64,000 nucleotides of DNA from NCBI RefSeq assembly GCF_020509005.1, contig NC_063024.1, forward strand, positions 1,488,001-1,552,000. Direction: 5' to 3'. The stretch is from Fulvia fulva (lineage: Eukaryota > Ascomycota > Dothideomycetes > Mycosphaerellales > Mycosphaerellaceae). Position 1 is the stretch's first letter, and each line of letters opens with the position of its first letter. The notes beneath the pieces were generated by a model. The model ran no database searches. It worked only from the letters and a program-made list of their open reading frames with translations, and was not told the origin of the DNA. Below are positions 23,001 through 34,735 of the stretch, piece by piece. A program made the translations under genes and the position numbers.

Positions 23001-25028
23001 AGATGTCGGTTTGGATTAGATAGTGGTCTAATAAGGACTCTAGTTAGTCATTAACTATATAGCTTTCTACCCGTCGTGTTAAGGCGTAGGATATAAAGTA
23101 TAGGTCTAGCGTGCTAGAACTGTTGTTTCTAGCACAAGTTTCTGTTCCCTTTAGCGTGATCAAGTCTATCTAGGCTGTTTCTATCTAACCAATAAGCCTC
23201 CCTACTAAGAAGTAGTATACTAGGGTGAAGTCCGATCCCTACTTTAGGTAGTAGAGGTTGAAATCTCCTATTACGATGTTGTGGTTTTGTTAGTTCATTA
23301 CTTCCGGGAGCCTTCCTAGCGTGTGTAGTTGTGTGCTACTTCTGGACTCTAGAGGTAGGTTGTATACGCTATAGATTAGGACTTGGCCTTAAGTTGTTTT
23401 GAGCTATACTATAGTAATATCCCTATCGGTTCTCGGCTAGGCCTACTAGTCCTCTACTAGTACCTTCTTACTAATATAGATACAAGTTCGTGGGACTCCC
23501 TCGGTTCTGTTTATTACTACGTAGTATCTCGGGTCTCGTATAGTTAATAGAATCCTAGAGTATAGGTTGATCTATAGTTCCTATATTGCTATAATGTAGT
23601 GTTCCTCCGGGTCTAAGGCTTATAGAAAGCTTCTCTAGACCTTGTCTTTGCTTCTGTTCACATTATACTAAATGATTGATAGTCTATTAGTGTGAGGCAT
23701 TAGGACATGTTTGTGTCTAGGTCCGTTTGGTCTTACTATTAGTCTTGCTATTAGTTTTCCCGTCCCTCCTCCTGTTCTTCCCTTTAGGGTTAGCTCCCTA
23801 TCATTTGGTTGATTCTCATTTGTCTATTGCTCTACGCTACCTTGTACAAGAACGTTAGTCTCTCTATTACTAGCACTATTTGTAGCTCCTCTTATAGCCG
23901 GGGTCTCTTATTCGGGTAGGTGGTTCTTTCTAGTTGTTTCTGTTCACCTACTAGGAACCTAGTTAGTGTTATTACCCTTGCTTCCCGCGCTCTCCACTAG
24001 GCTAATAGTCTAACTAGGCATTGGTTTGACTATACTAGGTGTTTTCTCCTATATACTACGTATCTTATGTCCTCCTTCCGTTTTTGGCACTCTTAGGTCG
24101 CGTAATCACTAGTATAGTAGGAGTAGACTAGTGTAGCTTTGCTATACTTTAGGGTAATATGTCCGTACTGTTAACAGTTGAAATATTAAAGGATTCTGTA
24201 GTTACTCTAATAGATTTCTATATCTAGCCTCTTAAAGTTCTAGTACAACCCTTAGTCTAAGACCTTGTTCGCTTGCTCTAGTGTTACAACCTATAAGATT
24301 GGCGAGGAGGCCCTCTTACCCTCCTCTATCTTCTTCTTGACCTACGCTGTCTTTATGATCTATAGTCCTAGTGCTGTTACCTAGTTTTGCCTCTAGAGGT
24401 TTAGTATATCCCTTTGTATATCAAAGGTTCGTAGGACCCTATACGCAATTACTATATACTATTAATAGGAGACTTTCGCTATACTCCCGATCTTCAGTGT
24501 CTACTCCTTATTTATTTCGAGGGCCTTCTTGTTCTATACGTATACTATAAATAGCTTGACCCCTTTATTGTCTGCCCTTGCCCCTACTATTCCCTTTACT
24601 CTAATCTTCTCGACTATCTCCCTCCCGGTCATTTTTCCTATCTCTTCCTTCTCTTTCTAGTCCGTAATATAGACTCGTAGTACTATGCTCTAAGGGGGGG
24701 TAGGTTGGCTCGCGATTGTTGCCTAGGTCGTTAGGCCCTAGGTCTGTCTCGGGTCTCTTTAAGGGTTGTTTCTTACGTTTCGTGTTACTACCTCGATTGC
24801 CCCGTTGATCGTAGTGCTTGTTTGTCGTTTAAGCGCCTTTAGTCCCCCGAGCAGTTCGCTTATTACTCCTTTTAGTACTCTCTCCGGAAACCTCCCTTCT
24901 TCTACCGCCACTATCTCTTCCGCCTTCTTATAGAGCGTCCTCCACTCGTCTCCCCCTTGCTCTCGGTCGTCTACTGCCGTCGTCGTCGCCATTTTTCCCT
25001 TCGCTTATCGGGGTAGTAATATAGACTC
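20095..25028 (-). mobile_element. LINE-5: non-LTR retrotransposon of a second family, only partly RIP-mutated
   Basis: A minus-strand LINE of 4.93 kb inserted in Gypsy-A2, with 13-bp TSD GGCCGCGTATATA (20082-20094 and 25029-25041). The 3' tail holds GATTAATAGATAGATTA-type repeats in plus-strand view. RT shows NTLVSGFVDDTNIL near 21630-21670, with the DD encoded GAT-GAC and intact. Endonuclease sequence lies around 22800-23600 and ORF1 between about 23700 and 24992. It clearly retains more CpA/TpG than LINE-1, LINE-2 or its Gypsy-A2 host, so it saw less RIP. Its sequence and tail set it apart from the LINE-1/2/4 family. Confidence 0.85.
24759..24992 (-). pseudogene. LINE-5 ORF1 start (77 open codons)
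   Basis: An ATG at 24992 opens a 77-codon frame beginning MATTTAVDDREQGGDEWRTL, close to the 5' end of LINE-5, where ORF1 of a Tad-type LINE is expected. The composition (charged and helical, with KKAEEIVAVEEG) suits the N-terminus of an ORF1 gag-like protein. The frame then meets a stop at a likely RIP-altered codon, so the protein is truncated. No named domain is recognised. Confidence 0.5.
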
Positions 25029-25041
25029 GGCCGCGTATATA

Positions 25042-27623
25042 ATCTACCGCGTAGTAGCCGTTCTATCTCCTAGTATTAGTCTTCGGCTCTACGTCAAAGG
25101 GATTAGGGGTATTATATATTTGCGTATAAATTTCTAGTTAAGAAAGAGAGAGGTAGAAGTAGAATCTATAAGGCCTCGAGCCTTTCTATATTATATTATT
25201 ACGGGTAATACTATATAAGGGTATATAGCTAGCTATTACTTATCTAGTACGTATACTAATATCTTAAGCTCCTTACTATAGTCTATTACCGTCTCTTACA
25301 TTCCGTGTCTCTTAATCTTATACTCTTTCTATCCTAGGAAGTTCGGATAACCGCTATCTACTACGCTTAGGTAGCGGTCGTACTATTTCCCTACTACGGA
25401 TCGGCGGCTAGGGAACTAAGGTTTACGTTCGGATTCGGCGTAGTATTACGTAGACGTAGTAGGCGATAGTCGCTATCGTACCTATATATTAGGTATTTAG
25501 GGTTAGTCGATACGTAAGAACCTATACGGTAGCGGTAGTACTTATACTACTTCTTAAGGTCTTCGCGCTACTTACGGTTAAGTATAGGTAGGTTCTATAG
25601 ATATATCGGTAGATCCTCCTTCTTCTTAGTACTAGCGTACTATAGTAGGCGCTATACTAAGGTACCTACTATACCGGTAGCGGTACTAGTAACTACGTTA
25701 CCGTTGTTCTAGTTATTCTAGCCGCTATTACCGTTCGAGTTACTATTACTACGGGGGCGCTCCTTCTACGGGTATAGTCGATCTGTCTCGTAGAAGCTCT
25801 CGTCTAGTACGTTATACTCCTCGATAACGTCTTATATACTATCTAGGCGGCGGTCGACTTCGCGGTCGCCGAAGGTCTTAATAAAGTACTTACGGTTTAG
25901 TCGGTTACGGAATAGTATAAGCTCGGTCTTATCGGTCTATAATATCTAGGCGCGTAACTTCGAGTAGCGGGTATAGAAGGCTATAAAGGTTTCGCCTTGT
26001 TCTTACTTATAGGTAGTAATATTAACTATAGCCTTAGTTCCTTTATTACGTATACTATATTAGCGTATTATCTAATCTAATAACTCTTCTCTAGTCTTAA
26101 ACTCGTTAAAGGACTACTGTCTAGGTATAGGGATCCTCGGCTTAATGCTTCGCTAAGGATCACCTTATGTCTACCTATATATAAAGCGTAGACTATCTAC
26201 CTTAGTACGGAAGGTTACTATAGTTAGCTTTAGGAGAACACTACTATACTAGCTATTAAAATTAGGGTCGTTATCGTTCTTAAAGTACTTAGGGTTAGGC
26301 ACACCCTTACCGATCTCTATACCGCGAGTAAGGGTACGGTTAATAGTAAAGAGACGTTCTAGAAGGTTAACTAGTAGTATCTAGGTACGGGTATTACGTA
26401 TTCTCGAGTCACGACTATTATTAGGTCCTAGTCGCGGACGGTCGTTATTACGTCCTCGGCTATTATTACTACGGTTATCGTCGTCTCTATCGTTATTACT
26501 ACTACCGCTACCGCTATCTCTACTAGTAGCTTCGCGATACTTACGTATTAGCTACTCGAGTAAGGTCTCGCGTAGGCGGGAACGAGAGGGTCGGCGGCCT
26601 AAGCGGCCCCTACCTCCGTTCTATATAGTATCTCCTACCTTAAGCCGAGCCTTTAGATTATCGACTTCTTGTTATAGGGCCTAGTTCTTCGCCTTAGTAT
26701 CTTATGCCTTCTTCTTCTCCTTCTCGTAGATCTTACTAAACTGCTTATATAGGTTATTAGCTTCCTTATATTTCTTCTCTAGCTCTTATAACTTAGCTAG
26801 GTCGTAATCCTTCTTACTCTTAAGATCTACTACTATTTTCTATATAACAAGCTCTTCACTTCGTAGTATCTTATAGATGCGGTCGTATTCGGTATATAGC
26901 GTAGTATACTAGGTGTTCTAGAGGTCGTTAGCTCGCTCTATTATATCGAGTTGTCTAACCTTAGTAATTACCGTATTAACTACTTATAGTACGAAGTCGT
27001 AGGTAGTCTTCGGGTGTTAGGATATAAGGGTCGTAAGGTTGTCTAGGGTAACATCCTAGTATTCGGATACGAGAATGTATTCTACCTCGTCGGGTAATAG
27101 ATACACCTCGTCTAGGTCGCCGCCTAGGTTCTCTTCGAGCTTGAACTCGAACAGTTCTATAAAGTCAATCTTACTACCTTCTTCTCGCTCGAAGGCCTTC
27201 TAGTAAGCTTTATTAATCTCTTATTATAGCGCGACACCGGTATCTACTATAACCCGCCGGTTATCGTCCTATATCTAACTCTAAGGAAAAGAGGAGAGGT
27301 CGGGGAAAAGAGATATACGCTACTTACCTTTGCCCTTAGGCTTAGGTAGCGGTAGTATACCGCCGTTCGCTATTTATAAAGTTATATTGTCTAGGTTCGG
27401 GGGAGGCGTAACGATGCCTATATCCTAACTATCTACGAGCGCGCGACTACCTACTAATAATGTCGCCGCGTTACGTTCTCTAGGTATCTACGCGCTATAC
27501 GCCTTACCGTATTCTATATTCTAATACGACTCTACGCGTTCTCGAGTTCTACGGTTCTATCTATTCCTATTATTACGCGTCCCTTACCTAGATCCGCGAT
27601 CTAGATAGGGTAGTAGAATAAAC
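25042..27623 (-). pseudogene. Gypsy-A2 protease start, gag relic and leader
   Basis: This is the minus-strand counterpart of 51996-54560 of Gypsy-A1. The frameshift heptamer is conserved (plus-strand view ATTTCCC, 25385-25391), and its downstream stem is still paired (25349-25356 with 25372-25379, one G-U). At about 25890 the gag sequence carries 14 bp that Gypsy-A1 lacks, and its reading frame runs through in register on both sides. A leader hairpin around GATCCGCGATC near 27595 and the primer-site complement (GTAGAATAAAC, 27613-27623) abut the LTR. Stops from RIP abolish gag. Confidence 0.82.
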
Positions 27624-27807
27624 TATAAGGGCGCGCGTACTATAGGGTCCGAACGAGATAGTTAGTGTTCTACGAAGCTACGAAAGAGGAGCGCGAGGCG
27701 CGGCGAAGTTATAAAGTAAAGCTAAGCCGCGCTAACCCGATACGGAAGGTCCGCGGTTCAGCCGGACCGATATAGCTATAGTAGGGGGTCGCGGGCTACC
27801 CGTAATA
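27624..27807 (-). repeat. 5' LTR of Gypsy-A2
   Basis: A 184-bp reverse-complement LTR equal in length to all other Gypsy-A LTRs in the window. The TSD TTAGT follows at 27808-27812. It is heavily RIP-mutated. Confidence 0.9.
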
Positions 27808-28171
27808 TTAGTAGTATAGGCAAGTCTAAGTCGAACTTAGAGAACCTTAGATTACGCCTAGTATTAGTATAGAACGGCGAGACGCCTATTATTACGGACA
27901 CTATAATATTTACTATAAACTTAGCTAATAGAGTCTAATCTAGCTAGTCGTCCTAGGTATAGTTAATAAAGATACGTAGGTATTACTCTATTACTTTATT
28001 CGTATTCTCCGACGGTCTATCTATTTCTAGGTAGAACGACGAAGATAGCTTTCGATTAATACTAAGTAGCGCGTATATCCTACGCTAGAATACGGAAACC
28101 TATTACGTACTACGATCCGAGATAATAGACTTCGGGAGCCTATGTCTACTAAATACGTACTTAAAGAATAC
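27808..28171 (-). pseudogene. Gypsy-C integrase core relic, middle part
   Basis: The minus-strand translation reads FKYVFSRHRLPKS, IISDR (second catalytic Asp), then VIEQYLRIF, a TQDD segment and IGVSPFYTNTRRN. This is the second half of a D,D35E integrase core and the helix after it. The preceding half is at 42970-43100 beyond Copia-B. The sequence between 28167 and 28171 (AATAC) is the left TSD of Copia-B. Confidence 0.8.
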
Positions 28172-28579
28172 TATTACGAATATAGGTTAGTAGGTATGTC
28201 GTACGGTACTAAGACTAACTTAGTATATACTAAGCTAGTCGAGACAATAGTATAGTAATACTACCGAGATACTATACGAATAGTAGGAGCGACTTAGAGG
28301 ACCTAAAGTCGCTTAGCTAGTTAGTACGAGACTGTCGGAGGAACTACCGTCGTAGGATAAGATATAGGTAAAACCGATAAGGCGTAGTAAAATAGAACTA
28401 GGACTAGAGCAATATCCCTCTATATAGGTATAAGAGACGTAGTCTCTATACCGATAGTAGAGACACCTTTAGTACTAAATACTATTCTACTATATACCTT
28501 CGTATACTATATTAGTCCTACCTCCTTCCCTATTACGTGTCCTAACTTCCGTATATACATATACTATACCTATTTAAAA
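28172..28579 (+). repeat. 5' LTR of Copia-B
   Basis: A 408-bp repeat beginning TATTACGAATATAGG (TGTTACG in the other copy, before RIP) and ending TATTTAAAA. It is nearly identical to 42562-42969. Observed differences include C/T at CpA sites and a non-RIP change near the terminus. Confidence 0.9.
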
Positions 28580-28595
28580 GGTTATAAGCCCGGGT
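28580..28595 (+). other. Primer-binding site of Copia-B (initiator tRNA-Met half type)
   Basis: GGTTATAAGCCCGGGT abuts the 5' LTR. Allowing one RIP change (TGAG->TAAG), it complements the anticodon stem-loop of initiator tRNA-Met (CCCGGGCUCAUAACC-like). Ty1/Copia elements such as Drosophila copia are known to prime from a 5' tRNA half cut in this loop. The same 16-17 bases abut the LTR of Copia-A. Confidence 0.7.
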
Positions 28596-28599
28596 TTAC

Positions 28600-29700
28600 T
28601 TAATATAACATCGATATACTAAGGAAGTACGACGTAGGGTATTATACCCTATACCCGGAATCCGTACGGTAACGTACTAATAGACTCGGGGAGTCTACTA
28701 TACGGAACGCTACTAATAGACTCGGAGAGTCTAAGCTTAATCTAACTACCGTAGTTAAGTAGAGCTTGCTATATATCTAAGGCTACCTTCGCTATAGAAG
28801 ACTTAACGAGTTACGAGGGTCCCCGGAAGGTCGGCCCTACCCTTACTCGTAAGAACTAGAAGCGCTAGTTCGTTATACTACGAGACTATCTCGAAAGCCG
28901 GGAGGTATTCTAGGTTATTAACGACTCGTCGGCTGATCTCCTAGAATCCGTTACGCCTAAGATCACTTCGAAGGCGAACGGTATAGCGAGATATACTATC
29001 TTAGTATATTTATCCGAGGAGGATAACTAAGAAATCTTAGATATACGAGATTCGAAAGAGATCTAGAAACTTCTATAGAAGAAGTATAGTAAGGTCTATA
29101 AGGCATACGTAGTAGCGCTTATAAAACAGCTAGTATCGTTTAAGCTACCGGACGATTAGACAATTAGATAAGGGTAGATATATCTAGGTAACCTATCTAT
29201 ATAGATTACCGAAACAGATAGTAAAGAGACCTACTATAAGGACCCTATCCGGAGGTTTAAGTACCTACTAAGCAGCCTCCCGGACGTCTACGCTAGTACT
29301 AGGGACACTATCCTAGCCTAGCTAAACCTAGGCTAGGAATCCGCTATAATCTTACTTAAATCCTACGATTTACGGATCTAAGAGAGTAAGGGCGAGACCG
29401 CTCTATACTTCTAGAGGTAAGGGGGTAAGTGCGGCTACTTTATCTACGATAGTAACTACCTAGTTATATCGTACCCGGAAGTAGATTCCGTAAAGGAGTT
29501 TATTAAAAAGAAGAATACCTAGAAGTAACCGGAGAAGAAGTCCTACGAAGAGCTAGTCCGGGATCTAGAGAAGGCCTAAAACGCCCTTAAGAAGTCTAGG
29601 AAATAGTAGAAGGATAGGAGAAGCCAATCCGACAATAAGACAAAGGTAAAGGCGATACGAGCCTATACCTTACGAGAAAGCGATATCGAGGAAATATATA
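28600..29700 (+). pseudogene. Copia-B gag relic
   Basis: Coding-like sequence between the primer site and LINE-3. Several stretches give sensible protein when TAA/TAG are read as former Gln codons. It includes a highly charged, Lys-rich part near 29500-29640. After LINE-3 the frame continues as EEIYNDEVVYSTTKVKGK at 34736, so gag and the protease start flank the insertion. No frame is open. Confidence 0.6.
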
Positions 29701-32700
29701 GATAGATAGATTTGTCATTCCCCTGTTCTAGGACCCTATCCGGCCTATATAGGTATATATCTATTATTATATATAAAGGGAAACTCGAATAGGTGAAAAC
29801 CCTTTCCGCCCCCGACTACTCCTTATCTAGTTTAGCTTTCCCTCTAAACGTACGTAGTCTATATCACTACCCCGTTAGCCCCCGCTCCTAGCCGGTCTCG
29901 TCGCGCTACGTCGTATCCTCTCTTCCTATACTGCTCCTACTAGGCGGTACTATTCTAGCTAGCCCTTCTCTAGTATCTAGTTCGTAATGCGCCGTAGGTC
30001 CTTAGCGTTATTAAGAAGTGCCCTAATCGTCCGGTTCCTCGCCTTTACTATCTACTCCCCCCTTCCTAGCGACCACCTCGGATAGACGAGGAGTACGTAC
30101 CGTACGTTCTAGGAGCGATAGCCGTAGGGGCAGCTAGTATTCGTATATCCTAGAACCTTCCTCTATAATAGGTACCCCTAGAGGCCGATGTGTTCGCTTC
30201 GTAGTTAGGTTGCTATACTACTCTATGCCCTTGTAAGGCGGTAGTAGATAAGCTTCGGGGGGTGCTTAACCGCGGATTTTATAGCTAACTATTCCTTAGG
30301 TTATCCCGCTAGCTAAGGGCGTCTACTATGCCCTACAACCTAGTTGTTCTACCTCTCTTTCTATAGTTGCTCTATAAACGATTTCTTACCTTCCTATTAT
30401 ATTACTAGCTATTCGTCCCTTACCCGGTAGTTCGGCTCGTTTCCGGGTCGAATGCCCCTATACGCTAGTACTAATTCGCGGGCCCTTACGACTACACTAG
30501 CGATGACCTTCTATACTAGGTACTATACCGACTTGCCTAAGTAGGAGGTCCGTAGTCCCTAGATATATAGGTCGATCGGCGGTATAGCGGTCTCGTACTT
30601 AAGTATCCTCGTTAGTATCGACTTATATACCCCGGTGACCTTCCTTAGGCATTAGTTTTAGATCTTCGCTAGCGGCGCGACGAGTCCCTTCGATAGGTAG
30701 GCCCTCTCGCCTAAGGACTACACTTGGCTACTATAGGTAAGGACTGGCCGTATAATAGCCGTATATAGAAGTCGTGACTACCGGAAGTCCGCCCCCTATA
30801 TAGACGTAGTGAGCCTCTAGTATAATACTATATTCTGTTTAGCTTTCCGTAATATTGCCTATACGTACTTCCTCTACCGTAGCGCCGGGTCTACCTATAG
30901 TCCGAGGATCCTAAGCTAATTTGCCGGGTTAGTCGTATACCCCTATATCTAGATAGAAGCTTATATATTATAGAACCGTGGCCGGCGCGTAAAGTGTATT
31001 AGATTGTACTTTTCTAGGGCAAACCGAGCCCCGTGCCTCCTAGCCTAGTCCTCGTAGATCTTGTGCTTCTCTTCTAGTAGCCTATAGTTCTCCTTAGTCG
31101 AGGAAGACTACGCTAGGATGTTTGTGTCGTCTACGAAGCCGCTCGTAGCGGTGTTCTAGGATTCTAGGGCTAGGAGTAGCGTCGCTATAAAGAAGAGGAA
31201 TAGAATAGGTACTAGCGTTAAGCCTTACGGGATTCTAGTATAGACTACTTAAAATAGGCTTCTATACTAGCCGACTAGGATCGACGTACTACGGTTTTAG
31301 AGGTAGGACCGTACGAAGTTGATAAGCTACTTAGGGAGTCCCTTCGACCTTAGGATGTAGAGTAGCCGCGGGTATAACACGTAGTCGAAGGCTCCCGATA
31401 TGTCTAGGCTAAGTAAGGAAGCCACCTTGTCCCTATTCTTATACTAGATAGCCTTTACCTAAGAGGTGATAAGTTCTATCGCGGATAGCGTCGATCGCTA
31501 TAGGCGCGTACCTATCTAGGTGTCCGGGAGTAGGGAGTGTTCCTCTACCGCCTCGGAGAGTCTCGTTATAACTAGCTTCTTAAGCGCCTTCCTAAGAGTG
31601 TTAAGGAGCGCAATTAGGCGGTACGACTTTACCTACGTATAGTCTTCCTTCTACGGCTTACGTAGGACCACTGTCGTCGATTGTTTAAAAGCTATCGGGT
31701 AGTACCCGGTCTATAGGCAGGCGTTAAAGATCGCTATAACTACTAGGGCTAGTTGATCTCTACACTTCTTTAGTAGCTCGTTTAGGATCCTATCCGGCCC
31801 CGGGGCTTTCTTCGCCGGTAACTTCCTTAGTATAGCGGCAACTTCTCCCTCGGACACCTCCTATTAGACCGCGATACTAGGGGCTAGGGGAGTAGAGCTG
31901 TTTATATTGCTTAGATTAGCCTCGACTAGGGGCGGGAAGAACTTGCTAGCTAGTAGACGCGCCTTGGCTTCGGGGTCGCTAACCGGGCCACTAGGCGATT
32001 ATAGCGCTAGGATAGAGAAGGAGGGGCCCTGTATAGGGTCCTATCGGGCCCATTTCGCTAGCTTCTATATCCTCTCTAGCTTGCCGGCGATTTCTTCTAC
32101 TATAGCCCTCTAGCCGACTGCTTTCTCCCTTAGTATTATAGCTTTCTTCTATTAGTATGCCTCCCTATATACGTTCTAGGCCTCCTCGCTATAGCTGCTC
32201 GTCTATACCCGGCGGGCTCTCCTTGCTTCTCTTACTACCGTAGTATACTCCGGCGTCTAGTATAGTTTAGACTATGTCGTTAGTTAGGTAAGCGGAACGT
32301 GAAGTGAGGTCGCTTTTCTTATTTCGTCTATTAACCCCTAGACTACTTCGTCTATCTCGTCTTTACTATTGTATTGCTACTACGCGATCTAGACTAGCCT
32401 CTTAGAGTTATCGAGGTACGCCTAGATATTGGCCTAGTAGGCCTTTCCCTAGTTTAGCTTAGGGGTTCTCGCTAGTATACGTTGTATCTATATCGTAATA
32501 GAGGTCCTAACTAGTATATAGTCTAACGACGCCTCGAGTTTATATTCGATCCTATAGTAGGTTACCGTGTAGTAGTAGCTATCTAAGATCTAGGAGAGGT
32601 CGATCGTGCCTTAGAGTCCCCCTCTCTTCTAGGTGCCTAGGTCCTTCGGGGTATTAAGGGCAATTACGTTGCTCGCTATTAAGTCGAGTACTTCGTCGGC

Positions 32701-34724
32701 TATAGGGTGCGGCTATATAAGGCTTTCCTAGGAAGGGTAGTGTATATTAAAGTCTCCTACTACGATGTGGCACCCTTGTCTCTTAAGCGCACTGTCTAGG
32801 TGTCTATAGACCCCTAGGTCGCGGCTAGACCTCGAGGCTAGCGGTTATATATATAGGTTATATATCTAGGTGCTACCTACGTAGAGGGCGGTAATATCGC
32901 CCCCGCCTTCTTCGTCTACGTAGTATACTACCTCCTAGTCGGATTCTAGTATGTCCTTGCTAATATAGAAGTACGTACGGGGTCTGCCGTCGCCTCGTAG
33001 GTATGTCGTATAGCCTAGTGACTTGTAGGTCGTTAGTCTCTTATAGTACGGGTTAATCTATAGCTCCTAGATTTTAAGGACGTAGTAGACGCGCGGGTCC
33101 GCCTCGTATAGGAAATGGTTCTAGACTATATCCTTACTATAGTTAACGTTATACTAGATAATACTAAGCGTGTCGAGGCTAGTTATCGGCATCGACAATC
33201 ATTTCCTCTATATCGTCCTATATCCTACTACCCTATACGTCCTAGTCTACGCCTATCGGCTATATACTAAAGGGGAGTAGGGCCTAGTTAGATTCCCTCG
33301 CCGTAGCTAGTAGAGTACGTGGCCTCCCGTACGCCCTAGGTTACGTATCCTTTATATCGTTCTCGGCCCTAGGGCGCTTATACCCGACCGCCGCTAGTTA
33401 GTTCCGGTATAGGCTAGCCTTACGGTCGCCGTAGAATCTTAGGGCGACGGTTCTGTTTGTAATTGCCTTGTTTTTCGCTAGTTTCCGCTATAGGCATTCC
33501 GTACTATACGATAGGTAGTGCCCCGGACAGTTCGCGTACCGTCTCGTAGTCGATATATAGTCCCTAGATATATAGTCTCCTATATAGTTCGAGTAGGCCT
33601 ACTTGTTTATACACGTATAGGTTTGGTGTCTATACTATTAGCATTTGAAGCATTAGAGGACACGAAAGGATAAGGAGTACTTTTCTACTATCTTAAGGCT
33701 ATATTGCTAGACTAGGCCTTGTTCTATCGCTAGATCCGCCGCTTTCGCGTCTTATAGCTATACTATTAGCGCCGAGGCCTTCTTGCCTTCTAGCCATTTC
33801 CTATAGAGCCAAGTCGCCTTCTAGATTAGAGAGTTAAGAGTGACCGGGTTGTCCTCTTAGAGAGCGCGTAGGTGACCCTAGTTAGTTAGGTCAAACTCCT
33901 TAGGTATGTCGTAGACTAGGATCGTAAATTGTTTCGTTAAGACCTTCGCTAATGCCGTAACCTTAGATACCTACTATAGCTGTGCCTCTAGGTGCCTCCT
34001 AGTAGTAGTAGAGCTAGTATAGATCTATAGAGTGCCGTTAGACTATTAGTTCACTACGACCACCCCTAGTTAGTTAATTCGTTAGGCGAGCTCCTTGTTC
34101 GATAGCTTCGTAACTTCGGCCTAGTCTTCCTTTACTATAATACGGATCGTAACTATATTATACGTTAGGCGGGGGCCTAGTATCGATGCCGCGACCGATA
34201 CCTAGCTATAGGGGTGTTAATTCCGGGTGGCCTTACTAATCGCCTAGGACGTCGTCCTTATTTCTTATTGCCCTCGGTAATACGACAGTATAAGCGCCGT
34301 ACGTAGCTAAGTAATTATTACCTATAGAGACCGGTAAGGGAGCTGATCGTTAGTTTCTATACTTTTTGCGTCCTCTATAAGTTGCTACTAGTTGTCTTAG
34401 GGGGGCTTCGCCTATAGGGCCGTAGGCGCCGTTAGTGCCGTAGCCTAGGCTACTATTACCTAGGAGTTGCCTAATGTAGCTAGGCACCTCCGCGGCGTTT
34501 AGAGCTGAAGAAACAGGGTGAAGAGAGCTTCAAGCTATCTAGATTAAATAAGGTAGAACTCCCTTAGTCCTAGGGGCAGTGGCCTGCTTTGTATATCGTT
34601 AGAATAGCCTTAATAAGAGCTTTCGAATGTGTCTTGTTTTGGCGCAGAGATCGATTAGCGCCGTATATAAGGTAGAGGTTCTTTATCTCGAGGAGATATC
34701 GTAAGTACTAATCCGTAAGCTTAG
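29701..34724 (-). mobile_element. LINE-3: non-LTR retrotransposon of a third family inside Copia-B
   Basis: A minus-strand LINE of 5.02 kb with 11-bp TSD GGAAATATATA (29690-29700 and 34725-34735). The 3' end is a GATAGATAGA tail at the left. RT carries SGFVDDTNILA near 31110-31150, encoded GAC-GAC. Endonuclease sequence lies at about 32500-33200 and the ORF1 region with zinc-knuckle remnants around 33450-34450. The sequence is clearly different from LINE-1/2/4 and LINE-5. Near its 5' end (34501-34660) CpA/TpG density is close to that of unmutated DNA, while the last 64 bp have none. Confidence 0.82.
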
Positions 34725-34735
34725 GGAAATATATA

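Larger units (their letters stand above)
15537..27807 (-). mobile_element. Gypsy-A2: RIP-degraded chromovirus of the same family as Gypsy-A1
   Basis: A complete minus-strand element with two 184-bp LTRs and a perfect 5-bp TSD TTAGT (15532-15536 and 27808-27812). LINE-5 (20095-25028) sits in the protease region. Without it the element is about 7.3 kb, close to the 7.2 kb of Gypsy-A1. Over the aligned 183 bp at 19075-19257 versus 55407-55589 and a few bases beyond, I count 20 CpA/TpG->TpA changes and 2 others. Non-RIP divergence is thus only about 1%. It preserves the frameshift signal and an in-frame gag where Gypsy-A1 has lost 14 bp. Confidence 0.92.

Noticed and set aside
31907..32113. Plus-strand open frame of 68 codons
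   Set aside because: It is antisense within LINE-3 between endonuclease and RT, with no domain.
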